NCBI GenBank assembly: GCA_009777135.1
Contig: WRMM01000025.1
Coordinates: 1-13,244 of the forward strand
Length of the DNA: 13,244 bases
From: Candidatus Fibrimonadales bacterium
GTDB taxonomy: Bacteria > Fibrobacterota > Fibrobacteria > Fibrobacterales > Fibrobacteraceae
Direction: 5' to 3'
The position numbers and the translations under genes are program-made. Shown here one piece after another: positions 8,701-13,244 of the stretch; position 1 is the first letter of the stretch; every line of letters begins with the position of its first letter. The notes under the pieces are model-generated. The model searched no databases. It was not told where the DNA came from and saw only the letters and a list, made by a program, of their open reading frames with translations.

Positions 8701-8775
8701 GCCGAACAACACGATAAACGCCGATAAAACAATAGTTAAAACCGGACGTCTAACGCTTGTGGATGCTATGCTCAA
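5740..8775 (-). CDS. RND-family efflux transporter, HAE1/AcrB type, inner-membrane subunit
   Basis: Inner-membrane proton antiporter of 1011 residues, full length for AcrB/MexB/MdtB-like pumps. The N-terminus (IASTSVRRPVLTIVLSAF) is the usual amphipathic segment running into TM1; two large periplasmic loops (about 32-335 and 543-850) are each followed by six-helix bundles. The proton-relay residues are present: the Asp pair D399-D400 in TM4 (AIAIVVDDAIVVLEN), K918 in TM10 (GLVTKNGILIVE), and the conserved TM11 arginine around 948-950. The start is TTG at 8775, supported by AAAGG 8 nt upstream and by family alignment; no ATG or GTG in frame fits. It lies 32 nt downstream of the RNase H gene. 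No membrane-fusion protein or TolC-like gene is adjacent, so partners must be elsewhere. Substrate cannot be inferred. HAE1 is favoured over heavy-metal CusA types because of the DD pair. Confidence 0.93.
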   Translation of the reverse strand: MSIASTSVRRPVLTIVLSAFIVLFGLIGLNQVGVREYPAIDPPIINVRTTYTGANAEIIANQITEPLESAINSIDGIRAITSVSREEQSNITVEFNLGADMEQAANDVRDKVSQAQRRLPEDADASVVSKADANASPILVLSLGSDNMSPLELTDLSERIQERLQTVSGVAEMRIWGIKRYAMRIYIDPVRLAGYGLTLEIVRSALERENAEFPAGQLEGTAAMVSLRSSSKLVSEEDFRNVILFNSGDKFVRLGDVAEVVLGAENERNTLRMNGRPMVSLVVVAQPGADQIKIADEVLKRAKEIEKDLPEGVTIETTFDNTRFVREALSEVKETMFIAFILVIGVIFLFLREFRTTFIPMITVPISLIGSFFIIWILGFSINVLTLLGVVLAIAIVVDDAIVVLENIFAKIEQGLPPKEAANKGVNEIFAPVVSTTLVLCAVFTPLLFMEGFTGRLFREFAVIIGGSVIISSFVALTLGTMLSSRVLKKQETRNRFYTATEPFFKALSDGYSKFLRKALRYPMLAIPVILLCSGISVFVFLQLPTELAPLEDRSRVVVQITAHEGAPFSYMNEKMKVVEHLVRESVPEIDRILVQTSPIWAGSPNLGNVQITLVPPTERKRTQQQIANDLRRVLSQVEGVRLSIQQDQTIRVGTRGGLPVQVVVQANELDSLKKYLPALMDKIQTSRLLTMADVNLKFTKPQMSVEMDRDFLRASGIAPREAAQALQLAYSGLRYGYFLKEGKQYQIIGEIDARNKNEPASLQALYLRNSSGDLVSLDQIVDLKEEAVPPQIFRYNRYVSATISANPAEGVALGDAITEMHGIIKGELNESFRTELAGTSRDFMEASGSLVMVFILALIIVYMLLAAQFESFRHPFTIMLTVPLALFGALLSLYFGGHTINIFSQIGLVMLVGLVTKNGILIVEFANQRHAAGLTLRRAVADAAGARLRPILMTTLSTVFGFMPIALALGAGAESRVPMGVAIIGGIMVSLVFSLLVIPASYLLISKKTR

Positions 8776-8807
8776 ATCTATTACCTTTAGGTTGAGTGTA
8801 GTTCAAA

Positions 8808-9497
8808 TTATTTTTTCTTTGCTTTGGCAGTTTTTATGATCTTTGCAGTTTTTACAGTTTTCACAGCTTTTACGGGTTTCACGGTTTTTACGACCTTTAC
8901 TTCCTTTACAGCAGCCTTTAATGCTTTAACCTTTTTTTGCAAAGCCTCCTTTGCAAGCTCGTCGGCTTTTTCGTTCCATTCATCTCCGCTGTGCGCAGCA
9001 ATTTTCTCAAAAGAGGCCCAAACCTTTATTTCTGATATTCTATTCACGTATATCTGCGAAACCGCGCTGCTGGTTTTCCATTCTTCCATGGCCCAGCTTT
9101 CGACTCCTTGATAATCGTAGCAGATTGTTCCTTTGCGCTTCTTTTTAGCCAAGTATTCCATGGCTTTCCAGGCTGCATGAAGTTCGCCGTCTATATTCCT
9201 GCTAGCCGCAGGGTGAGGCGTTGTTCCTGAGTCTTTGGCTATTTCAACTCCGTTTTCCACGGCAACCCATGACCAGCCCGCATAATCGCTTATTGGCATA
9301 AAGGAGCCGTCTATATAGACTCGAAGCCCTTTTTTCACTGGTCTTTTCCCGCTAATCCAAGCCTTTGCATCTTCCATTTTACCGAAAGACTTGTATTTAA
9401 CGCCCGTTTTTCCCACAACACGTTTTTCGCAATCTGGCCAGTTATCACCTATCCAGTGCTTTCCGTCTGAGAACTTTGCTACATAAATTTTTGGCAT
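8808..9497 (-). CDS. rnhA: Ribonuclease HI with N-terminal hybrid-binding domain and Lys/Val repeat tail
   Basis: Cleaves RNA in RNA:DNA hybrids. Residues 2-48 (KIYVAKFSDGKHWIGDNW, then GKTGVKYKSFGKMEDAKAWI) form the viroplasmin-like hybrid-binding domain of eukaryotic-type RNase H1. Residues ~57-186 are the catalytic domain with the DEDD set visible: D63 (YIDGSF), E105 (IDGELHAAW), D128 (CYDYQGVESW) and D179 (WNEKADELA), plus the flexible-loop H169. Residues ~187-229 are a low-complexity tail built from KTVK, KAVK and KTAK units, strongly basic and with no acidic residue after E199; it may bind nucleic acid (inference). The start is ATG at 9497; no clear Shine-Dalgarno precedes it. The downstream RND gene follows after 32 nt, so the two may be co-transcribed, though no functional link is obvious. 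Confidence 0.92.
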   Translation of the reverse strand: MPKIYVAKFSDGKHWIGDNWPDCEKRVVGKTGVKYKSFGKMEDAKAWISGKRPVKKGLRVYIDGSFMPISDYAGWSWVAVENGVEIAKDSGTTPHPAASRNIDGELHAAWKAMEYLAKKKRKGTICYDYQGVESWAMEEWKTSSAVSQIYVNRISEIKVWASFEKIAAHSGDEWNEKADELAKEALQKKVKALKAAVKEVKVVKTVKPVKAVKTVKTAKIIKTAKAKKK

Positions 9498-9506
9498 AAT
9501 GGGTTA

Positions 9507-9650
9507 ATATAGTAAATGCGATTTACTCCGCAGGGGAGTGGCTAGCTGGGAATGGGGAGTGGATAAAATGCCGAATTTGAGCAAATTTAGGCATTTTATC
9601 CACTCCCCATTCCCACCCCCAAGCATTGAGTTAATCATAGCTTACTATAT
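9507..9650. repeat. Outer 9-bp inverted repeat framing the long hairpin
   Basis: ATATAGTAA (9507-9515) and TTACTATAT (9642-9650) are exact reverse complements placed almost symmetrically around the central 25-bp palindrome (centres differ by about 2-3 nt). Both overlap AT-rich promoter-like sequence of the divergent genes: TATATT on the minus strand near rnhA and TATAAT on the plus strand for the pilin. This may reflect mirrored -10 regions or terminal repeats of a small element. Confidence 0.55.
9548..9614. repeat. Perfect 25-bp inverted repeat (long hairpin) in divergent intergenic region
   Basis: The left arm (9548-9572) begins GGGAATGGGGAGTGG and ends AAAATGCC; the right arm (9590-9614) is its exact reverse complement, with 17 nt between (9573-9589), where AATTT/AAATT could extend pairing. 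It lies between the start of rnhA (minus) and the pilin (plus), so it is not at the 3' end of either gene. No T-run follows on either side. A 9-mer direct copy of part of the arm (GGGGAGTGG) is at 9533-9541. It may be a palindromic repeat insertion, a protein-binding site or a structured RNA. Confidence 0.9.
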
Positions 9651-9653
9651 AAT
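9626..9653 (+). promoter_or_regulatory. Sigma-70-like promoter for the pilin gene
   Basis: TTGAGT (9626-9631) and a perfect TATAAT (9648-9653) are separated by 16 bp. This would start transcription near 9660 and leave a leader of about 84 nt before the pilin ATG. The leader contains a 12-codon ORF (9679-9717, MLREDAENRAKE) without a visible ribosome binding site, whose significance is unknown. Confidence 0.55.
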
Positions 9654-9731
9654 AAGTTGCATATATATCTTCCTTTAAATGTTGCGCGAGGATGCTGAAA
9701 ATCGTGCAAAAGAGTAGGCGGAATTTTAAAC

Positions 9732-9738
9732 AAGGAGG
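9732..9738 (+). promoter_or_regulatory. Strong Shine-Dalgarno (AAGGAGG) of the pilin
   Basis: AAGGAGG lies 5 nt before the ATG at 9744. It is the best ribosome binding site in the window and fixes the start, suggesting high expression as expected of a major pilin. Confidence 0.85.
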
Positions 9739-9743
9739 ACATC

Positions 9744-10253
9744 ATGTCTATTCAAAAATTAAAGAAGGGTTTTACCCTTATCGAGCTAATGGTCGTTATA
9801 GTGATCATTGGCATTCTAGCCGCCATCGCCATACCAAAGTTATTTGGAATGAGCGCGAAAGCCAAAGCCAGCGAGGTCGCTCCTGCGGCTGGTACTTGGG
9901 TCAAGTTACAACAAGCATACAGCTTGGAAATAGGTGGATATGGCACATTTGTACAAATTGCTTATTCCGAGCCTAAATCAAATGCGTTTACATATAATAG
10001 CCCTACCCCAACAACTACGGCAACTGGTAAACAATTAAGTGCAGTTTGGGAAGCAACTAGCTTGGATAAGTTGAACGACTGTACTGTAGGACTGCGTTGG
10101 CGGGTTACAATGTCTAGAACCGCAGATGACCCTGAAGATGGTATTGTCGCAGCTTACGTAAACGATACTACTGGCGCCTGCGAAGCTATAACACCTAGTT
10201 TTAAAAATTTATCCAGCCCTACAGCTCCTGAAGCTGATCCTGATGATCCTTAG
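9744..10253 (+). CDS. Type IV pilin / pseudopilin-like protein
   Basis: 169-residue precursor with a class III signal: short basic leader MSIQKLKKG, predicted PilD-type cleavage between G9 and F10, then the conserved hydrophobic helix FTLIELMVVIVIIGILAAIAIPKL with the essential glutamate at mature position 5 (E14). This N-terminus embeds the subunit in the inner membrane before assembly into a pilus or secretion pseudopilus. The globular part (about 45-169) is not recognisable in detail. Two cysteines, C113 and C146, could form the C-terminal disulfide loop of type IV pilins. The tail after ~155 is Pro/Asp-rich (SSPTAPEADPDDP). No prepilin peptidase, PilB or PilC homologue is in the window, so it is an isolated subunit gene. 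Whether it is a major pilin, minor pilin or T2SS pseudopilin cannot be settled; the strong ribosome binding site favours an abundant one. Confidence 0.9.
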   Translation: MSIQKLKKGFTLIELMVVIVIIGILAAIAIPKLFGMSAKAKASEVAPAAGTWVKLQQAYSLEIGGYGTFVQIAYSEPKSNAFTYNSPTPTTTATGKQLSAVWEATSLDKLNDCTVGLRWRVTMSRTADDPEDGIVAAYVNDTTGACEAITPSFKNLSSPTAPEADPDDP

Positions 10254-10322
10254 GACCAACCGACTTTAATGTGCCTAGCGGTTTCCTTATTCCGCTATGC
10301 GTAGCCAAAGATCGTTTGGTGT

Positions 10323-10356
10323 CCTCGCTTTGGCGGGGATGCGCTGTTGTTTTTTT
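10323..10356 (+). terminator. Possible terminator after the pilin gene
   Basis: CCTCGC (10323-10328) and GCGGGG (10333-10338) make a 6-bp stem with one G-U pair and a TTTG loop; a run of seven T (10350-10356) follows only after 11 nt, so the arrangement is not canonical. An earlier stem TAGCGG/CCGCTA (10276-10281 and 10292-10297) is also present without a T-run. Confidence 0.3.
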
Positions 10357-10375
10357 AAGCCCAAACGTGTTTATC

Positions 10376-10399
10376 ACCGCCTGGCTTTAGCCAGGTGGT
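10376..10399 (+). other. Stem-loop upstream of ubiE
   Basis: ACCGCCTGGC (10376-10385), loop TTTA, GCCAGGTGGT (10390-10399): a 10-bp stem with one G-U pair. CCCAAA (10360-10365) and TTTGGG (10399-10404) could extend it past a bulge. No T-run follows on the plus strand (TAAAAAAA instead), so it is not a standard terminator. The spacer 10254-10446 otherwise contains no gene I can support. Confidence 0.5.
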
Positions 10400-10446
10400 T
10401 TGGGGTAAAAAAATGGCAGCGCCCACTTTTTTCTATCTTCCATCCC

Positions 10447-11112
10447 ATGCAAACCCGTGAAATGTTCAACAAAATTCATAAACGCTATGACTTGCTTAAT
10501 CATTTGATGTCTGCGAGCCGCGATGTAGCGTGGCGCAAGGCTTGCTGTAAAATATTGCCGAAAAAAGAGAATGCCGTTGTGCTTGATTTGTGCGGTGGAA
10601 CTGGCGATTTTGCCGTTGCTTACAAAAAAACTGGCAAACCAAAATTGTGCATAGTTGGCGATTTTGCAGATAAAATGCTAAACGTTGCCGCAAAAAAAGA
10701 CCCCGATTTAAAGCTTGCGCAAATGGATGCAACGCAAATTCCGCTAGCTGATAATTCGGTTGATGTTATTTTGAATGGCTTTGGAATGCGCAATATTCCA
10801 AATTTGGATTTAGCTTTTAGCGAGGCTTTTAGAGTGCTGAAACAAGGCGGTTATTTTGCAACGCTTGAATTTTTTAAACCTGAAAAAACCATTTCAAAAT
10901 TATTTTATGAAAAAATCGCTCCGCTTATAATCCCATTTGCCGGCATGATGCTGAGCAAACGCAATGCGTATCGTTACTTGGTGCTTTCTATTTTGAACTT
11001 TATAACCCCAAAACAATACGCTTCAAAAGCCAGAAATGCAGGCTTTACCCTGCGTTGCACAAAAGCTTTGGACGGCGGTTTGGCGCACATTATTTTGCTG
11101 GAGAAAAAATGA
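10447..11112 (+). CDS. ubiE: Demethylmenaquinone / quinone-ring C-methyltransferase (UbiE/MenG)
   Basis: SAM-dependent methyltransferase that C-methylates the demethylmenaquinone ring; without other evidence of ubiquinone this is most likely the last step of menaquinone synthesis. From ATG at 10447 the product has 221 residues, a normal length. Visible: MFNKIHKRYDLLNHLMS (6-22), the family N-terminus; SAM motif I VLDLCGGTGDFA (45-56); acidic DFADKML (72-78); NGFGMRNIPNLDLAF (110-124), a UbiE/Coq5 signature; and GGYFATLEFFKP (134-145). The frame is open further upstream to an ATG at 10297, but those 50 codons cross the hairpins of the spacer and have no family similarity, so I reject that start. 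No Shine-Dalgarno is seen before 10447; ATG at 10462 is a possible alternative. The stop overlaps the ubiX start (ATGA). Confidence 0.92.
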   Translation: MQTREMFNKIHKRYDLLNHLMSASRDVAWRKACCKILPKKENAVVLDLCGGTGDFAVAYKKTGKPKLCIVGDFADKMLNVAAKKDPDLKLAQMDATQIPLADNSVDVILNGFGMRNIPNLDLAFSEAFRVLKQGGYFATLEFFKPEKTISKLFYEKIAPLIIPFAGMMLSKRNAYRYLVLSILNFITPKQYASKARNAGFTLRCTKALDGGLAHIILLEKK

Positions 11113-11642
11113 AATTGATTCTCGGCATAACCGGCGCCTCCGGCTCAATATATGCAAAGCGATTTTTGCTGAAAGCAAAAGAGCGCGGCTTTGAAACAGA
11201 GATTATTGTTTCAAAAAACGGCGAAGCAGTTTTGAAACACGAAGGTTGCGAAGATATTTTGCAAAGCGGCGTTCAAATCCATAAAATCGATGACTTCTTT
11301 GCGCCCCCTGCAACGGGCAGCTCTCACTATAGCGGCATGGCAATTTTGCCTTGCTCAATGGGAACTCTGGGGCGCATAGCCGCAGGCACAAGCGACAATC
11401 TGCTGATAAGAGCCGCTGATGTATGCTTGAAAGAAAGCCGCCCTTTGGTTTTGGTTCCCAGAGAAATGCCTCTCAGCGAAATACATTTGGAAAACATGCT
11501 GAAACTGAAAAGAGCCGGCGCCGCAATCATTCCTGCAAGCCCGCATTTTTATAAGCATCCAAAAACAATGGAAGAGCTAGTGGACACGGTTGTGGAACGG
11601 GTATTGAATTGTTGTCGCCCTTTTCTATTTTACCGCAAGTGA
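11109..11642 (+). CDS. ubiX: Flavin prenyltransferase UbiX
   Basis: UbiX makes prenylated FMN, the cofactor of UbiD-type decarboxylases. The 177-residue product shows the flavin-binding N-terminus LILGITGASGSIYA (3-16), PCSMGTLGRIAAGTSDNLL (81-99), the RPLVLVPREMPLSEIHLENM block (111-130) and AAIIPASPHFYKHP (138-151), all hallmarks of UbiX/Pad1. I chose ATG at 11109, which has GGAG 6 nt upstream and gives the family N-terminus; an in-frame start at 11055 would add unrelated residues read from ubiE. The C-terminus (NCCRPFLFYRK) is less conserved. The ATGA overlap with ubiE suggests one transcription unit for quinone synthesis. No UbiD partner is in the window, so whether it serves the futalosine-type or another decarboxylase route is inference. 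Confidence 0.93.
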   Translation: MKLILGITGASGSIYAKRFLLKAKERGFETEIIVSKNGEAVLKHEGCEDILQSGVQIHKIDDFFAPPATGSSHYSGMAILPCSMGTLGRIAAGTSDNLLIRAADVCLKESRPLVLVPREMPLSEIHLENMLKLKRAGAAIIPASPHFYKHPKTMEELVDTVVERVLNCCRPFLFYRK

Positions 11643-11788
11643 AACTTTCAAAACTCTTATTGCTCCTCTGTACTACCATAGCCTTTGCAACAGATGCAGT
11701 ACCTTATGGATTAATTCGGTTTAACGGCGTTTTGAGTGATGATATTTTAAATAAGGATTCTGAAAATCTTTGGAATATTGCAGACTAA
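11639..11788 (+). CDS. Short secreted or lipoprotein-like ORF, possibly a nonsense-truncated remnant
   Basis: A 49-codon ORF starts with GTG overlapping the ubiX stop (GTGA). Its product begins with a convincing export signal: MKLSKLLLLLCTTIAFATDA, with either a signal peptidase I site after AFA (residue 17) or a lipobox cysteine at 11. The remaining ~30 residues (VPYGLIRFNGVLSDDILNKD, then SENLWNIAD) match nothing I recognise. After the TAA at 11786-11788 the same frame continues open for 22 codons (TWNIWQIAIEEQKIKKRLSIIA) to TAG at 11855, and the pattern of Trp/Ile spacing appears to continue, so the TAA could be a nonsense mutation in a longer gene. It could also be a genuine small secreted peptide. 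No Shine-Dalgarno is obvious. Confidence 0.45.
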   Translation: MKLSKLLLLLCTTIAFATDAVPYGLIRFNGVLSDDILNKDSENLWNIAD

Positions 11789-11872
11789 ACATGGAATATA
11801 TGGCAAATAGCAATAGAAGAGCAAAAAATAAAGAAAAGGCTGAGTATAATCGCATAGGAACTCTCGTAACTT

Positions 11873-12223
11873 ATGAATTTTAACGCAAAATATATTTTTT
11901 TAAATGCAGCATGCGCATTGTTGTTATGCTGCTTTGCTCCAGAAGAATGGCAATATGATATTATTGCAGATTCTCGCGACGGAAAAACCTATAAAATAAT
12001 TGATATTGGCGATGAGATTTGGATGGCAGAAAATTTGAATTATTACATTGAGGGAAGCGTGTGCTATAATTTTTATAAAGAAAACTGCGAAAAATACGGG
12101 AGGCTTTATAAATGGGAAATGGCTAAGGAGGCTTGCCCTGCCGGTTGGCATTTGCCAAGCGATGAGGAATGGACTGAGTTGGAAAATTTTGTAGGTCTGT
12201 TCCAATGTCTGTGCGTTGCGTAA
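11873..12223 (+). CDS. FISUMP-domain lipoprotein, truncated in mid-domain
   Basis: 116-residue predicted lipoprotein. Residues 1-20 are a signal with a lipobox-like LLLCC ending (lipidation at C19 or C20). The FISUMP domain begins at about residue 33 (DSRDGKTYKIIDIGDEIW) and includes MAENLNYY (51-58), KYGRLYKWEMA (74-84) and CPAGWHLPSDEEWTELENFVG (88-108). There it stops being homologous: the last eight residues (LFQCLCVA) replace the expected AGKKLKS..GW and the C-terminal half. FISUMP proteins are numerous, exported and of unknown molecular function in Fibrobacter. The next FISUMP gene begins 10 nt after its stop. It is either a decayed copy broken by a frameshift or recombination, or a short functional variant. 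The retained ORF and signal are clear; function is uncertain. Confidence 0.75.
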   Translation: MNFNAKYIFLNAACALLLCCFAPEEWQYDIIADSRDGKTYKIIDIGDEIWMAENLNYYIEGSVCYNFYKENCEKYGRLYKWEMAKEACPAGWHLPSDEEWTELENFVGLFQCLCVA

Positions 12224-12233
12224 AGGATTCAAA

Positions 12234-13244
12234 ATGATTTTAAAACAATCAAAAAAGGTTCTGATTTTGTGCCTAACGTTTTTAATTTGCTGCTCTTTGG
12301 ATGCTCCAGACGAAGCTCAGGTGTGCGGAAATAAATTTTACAATGGCACTGATGAATTTTGTTACGATAACAATGTTTATAAAAGATGCGGAAAATGGAG
12401 CAATAGTTATAACCCTAGAACAGAAAAATGCGAAGATGGGATTGTAGTTAAAATATGCGGAAATAATTATTACAATAAAAACCAAAGTTTTTGCTATGAA
12501 AATGAGGTTTACGAAAGATGCGGATGGAATAGTTATGACCCTAAAACGCAAAAATGTCTTAAAAATGTTGCGCTTGAGGAATGCGGCGAAACATATTTTT
12601 CAATTGATACGTGCAATATTGTAGTTACTAAATGCGGAGACGATTATTACAACGAAATAAAAGAATTTTGCTATAAAAAAGAAATTCAACCAAAATGCAA
12701 CAGAGCAATTTACGATTTGGAAAAACAAAAGTGCTTAGAAAACACCTTGTTCAACCACTGCAAAGGCGAAATTTATGATCCATACACACATTACTGCAAA
12801 TCGCAAGTTATGGAAAAGCAAGTGTTTACAGATTTAAGAGATAACAAAGAATATAAAATTATTGAAATTGGCGAGCAAATTTGGATGGCGGAGAATTTAA
12901 ATTATAGCGGAAATGATAATGAATTGGGCAAGTGTTATAGAGACAGAACGCCTTATCCGGATTATGAAGTTATAGAACTTTGCGATAAATATGGCAGATT
13001 ATATGATTGGGAAACCGCTATGAAAGTTTGTCCGGATGGCTGGCATTTGCCAAGCCATGAGGAATGGGAAAAGTTAGGCAATGAAATTGGAGAAAATGCC
13101 GGAAAAAAATTAAAATCCATAGACGGTTGGCAGTGTATAGGAAATATTAGGTATTTAGGCACGCCTACATCAGAATTTATGGAAGAGTGGGGAGATTTAG
13201 AATACACATCTGGTTATCAAGGGGCTTGCCAGCAACCTGGCAAT
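12234..13244 (+). CDS. FISUMP-domain lipoprotein with cysteine-rich repeats, 3' end cut by window
   Basis: 337 codons are visible from ATG at 12234 (AAAGGA 7 nt upstream) to the window edge, without a stop. Residues 1-20 form a lipoprotein-like signal ending FLICC. Residues 31-188 are a cysteine-rich region of about four to five imperfect units with the pattern CG..YYN....FCY...VY.RCG...YDP.T.KC (clear copies start at C31, C75 and C134; degenerate ones around C117 and C176). The FISUMP domain starts near 198 (TDLRDNKEYKIIEIGEQIW) with MAENLNYS (218-225), DKYGRLYDWETA (251-262), CPDGWHLPSHEEWEKLG (266-282) and AGKKLKS (289-295). It is a predicted cell-surface protein whose cysteines likely form disulfides within each repeat (inference). 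Precise function unknown; identification of the family is firm. Confidence 0.85.
   Translation, partial: MILKQSKKVLILCLTFLICCSLDAPDEAQVCGNKFYNGTDEFCYDNNVYKRCGKWSNSYNPRTEKCEDGIVVKICGNNYYNKNQSFCYENEVYERCGWNSYDPKTQKCLKNVALEECGETYFSIDTCNIVVTKCGDDYYNEIKEFCYKKEIQPKCNRAIYDLEKQKCLENTLFNHCKGEIYDPYTHYCKSQVMEKQVFTDLRDNKEYKIIEIGEQIWMAENLNYSGNDNELGKCYRDRTPYPDYEVIELCDKYGRLYDWETAMKVCPDGWHLPSHEEWEKLGNEIGENAGKKLKSIDGWQCIGNIRYLGTPTSEFMEEWGDLEYTSGYQGACQQPGN

Noticed and set aside
9548..9614. Reading the long palindrome as a bidirectional terminator
   Set aside because: Both flanking genes are transcribed away from it and no T-tract follows either arm.
9692..9976. 94-codon ORF overlapping the pilin start in another frame
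   Set aside because: No family features; the pilin frame has the AAGGAGG site and the complete prepilin signature.
10297..10446. N-terminal 50-codon extension of ubiE
   Set aside because: Extension has no UbiE similarity, runs through hairpins, and the family N-terminus begins right after 10447.
11055..11108. Upstream start for ubiX
   Set aside because: The added residues overlap ubiE coding sequence; ATG at 11109 has GGAG in place and gives the canonical MKLILGITGASGS start.
12282..12551. 89-codon minus-strand ORF opposite the cysteine-rich repeats
   Set aside because: Ile/Phe/Val-rich mirror of the AT-rich repeat region; the plus-strand frame is clearly coding.
12324..12797. Repeat spacing that might suggest a CRISPR array
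   Set aside because: The periodicity is of imperfect protein-coding units with an open frame throughout; no exact direct repeats with unique spacers.

Overview
The window reads as a chromosomal segment of a member of the Fibrobacterota. The best evidence is at the right end: two adjacent lipoprotein genes carry the FISUMP domain (Fibrobacter succinogenes major paralogous domain; hallmarks IWMAENLNY, YGRLY.W and CP.GWHLP). The rest is Gram-negative housekeeping: meso-DAP-type MurE, an RND pump, a type IV pilin-like protein and menaquinone-pathway enzymes. Genus is not resolved; an AT-leaning relative of Fibrobacter or a gut Fibromonadales lineage would fit (inference).

Region 1 (1-5526, minus strand) is the start of a division and cell wall (dcw) cluster in classical order: mraZ, rsmH, ftsL, ftsI, murE, murF, with murF cut by the left edge. 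It is extremely compact. mraZ/rsmH meet at TAATG; ftsL/ftsI, ftsI/murE and murE/murF each share ATGA; only rsmH and ftsL are separated, by 8 nt. This suggests one translationally coupled operon. Upstream of mraZ is an A/T-rich leader with 10-bp-spaced G-rich boxes that look like a MraZ autoregulatory site.

Region 2 (5740-9497, minus strand) holds a 1011-aa HAE1-type RND transporter with a TTG start, and 32 nt upstream a hybrid-binding-domain RNase HI with an unusual lysine/valine repeat tail. No adaptor (MFP) or outer-membrane channel gene accompanies the pump.

Region 3 (9498-9743) is a divergent intergenic region with a perfect 25-bp-stem inverted repeat at its centre, flanked by mirrored promoter-like AT sequences. 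To the right, on the plus strand, is a type IV pilin/pseudopilin with a clear promoter candidate and an AAGGAGG ribosome binding site.

Region 4 (10254-11642, plus strand) has a 193-nt hairpin-containing spacer, then ubiE/menG and ubiX overlapping by ATGA, two enzymes of quinone biosynthesis.

Region 5 (11639-13244, plus strand) is accessory: a 49-codon signal-peptide ORF that overlaps the ubiX stop and looks decayed, a FISUMP lipoprotein truncated in mid-domain, and a second FISUMP lipoprotein with a cysteine-rich repeat region, cut by the right edge. I saw no tRNA, rRNA, CRISPR array, transposase, toxin-antitoxin or defence genes. I do not see a clearly new multi-gene system; the most unusual items are the long palindrome between RNase H and the pilin and the decaying/duplicating FISUMP locus.
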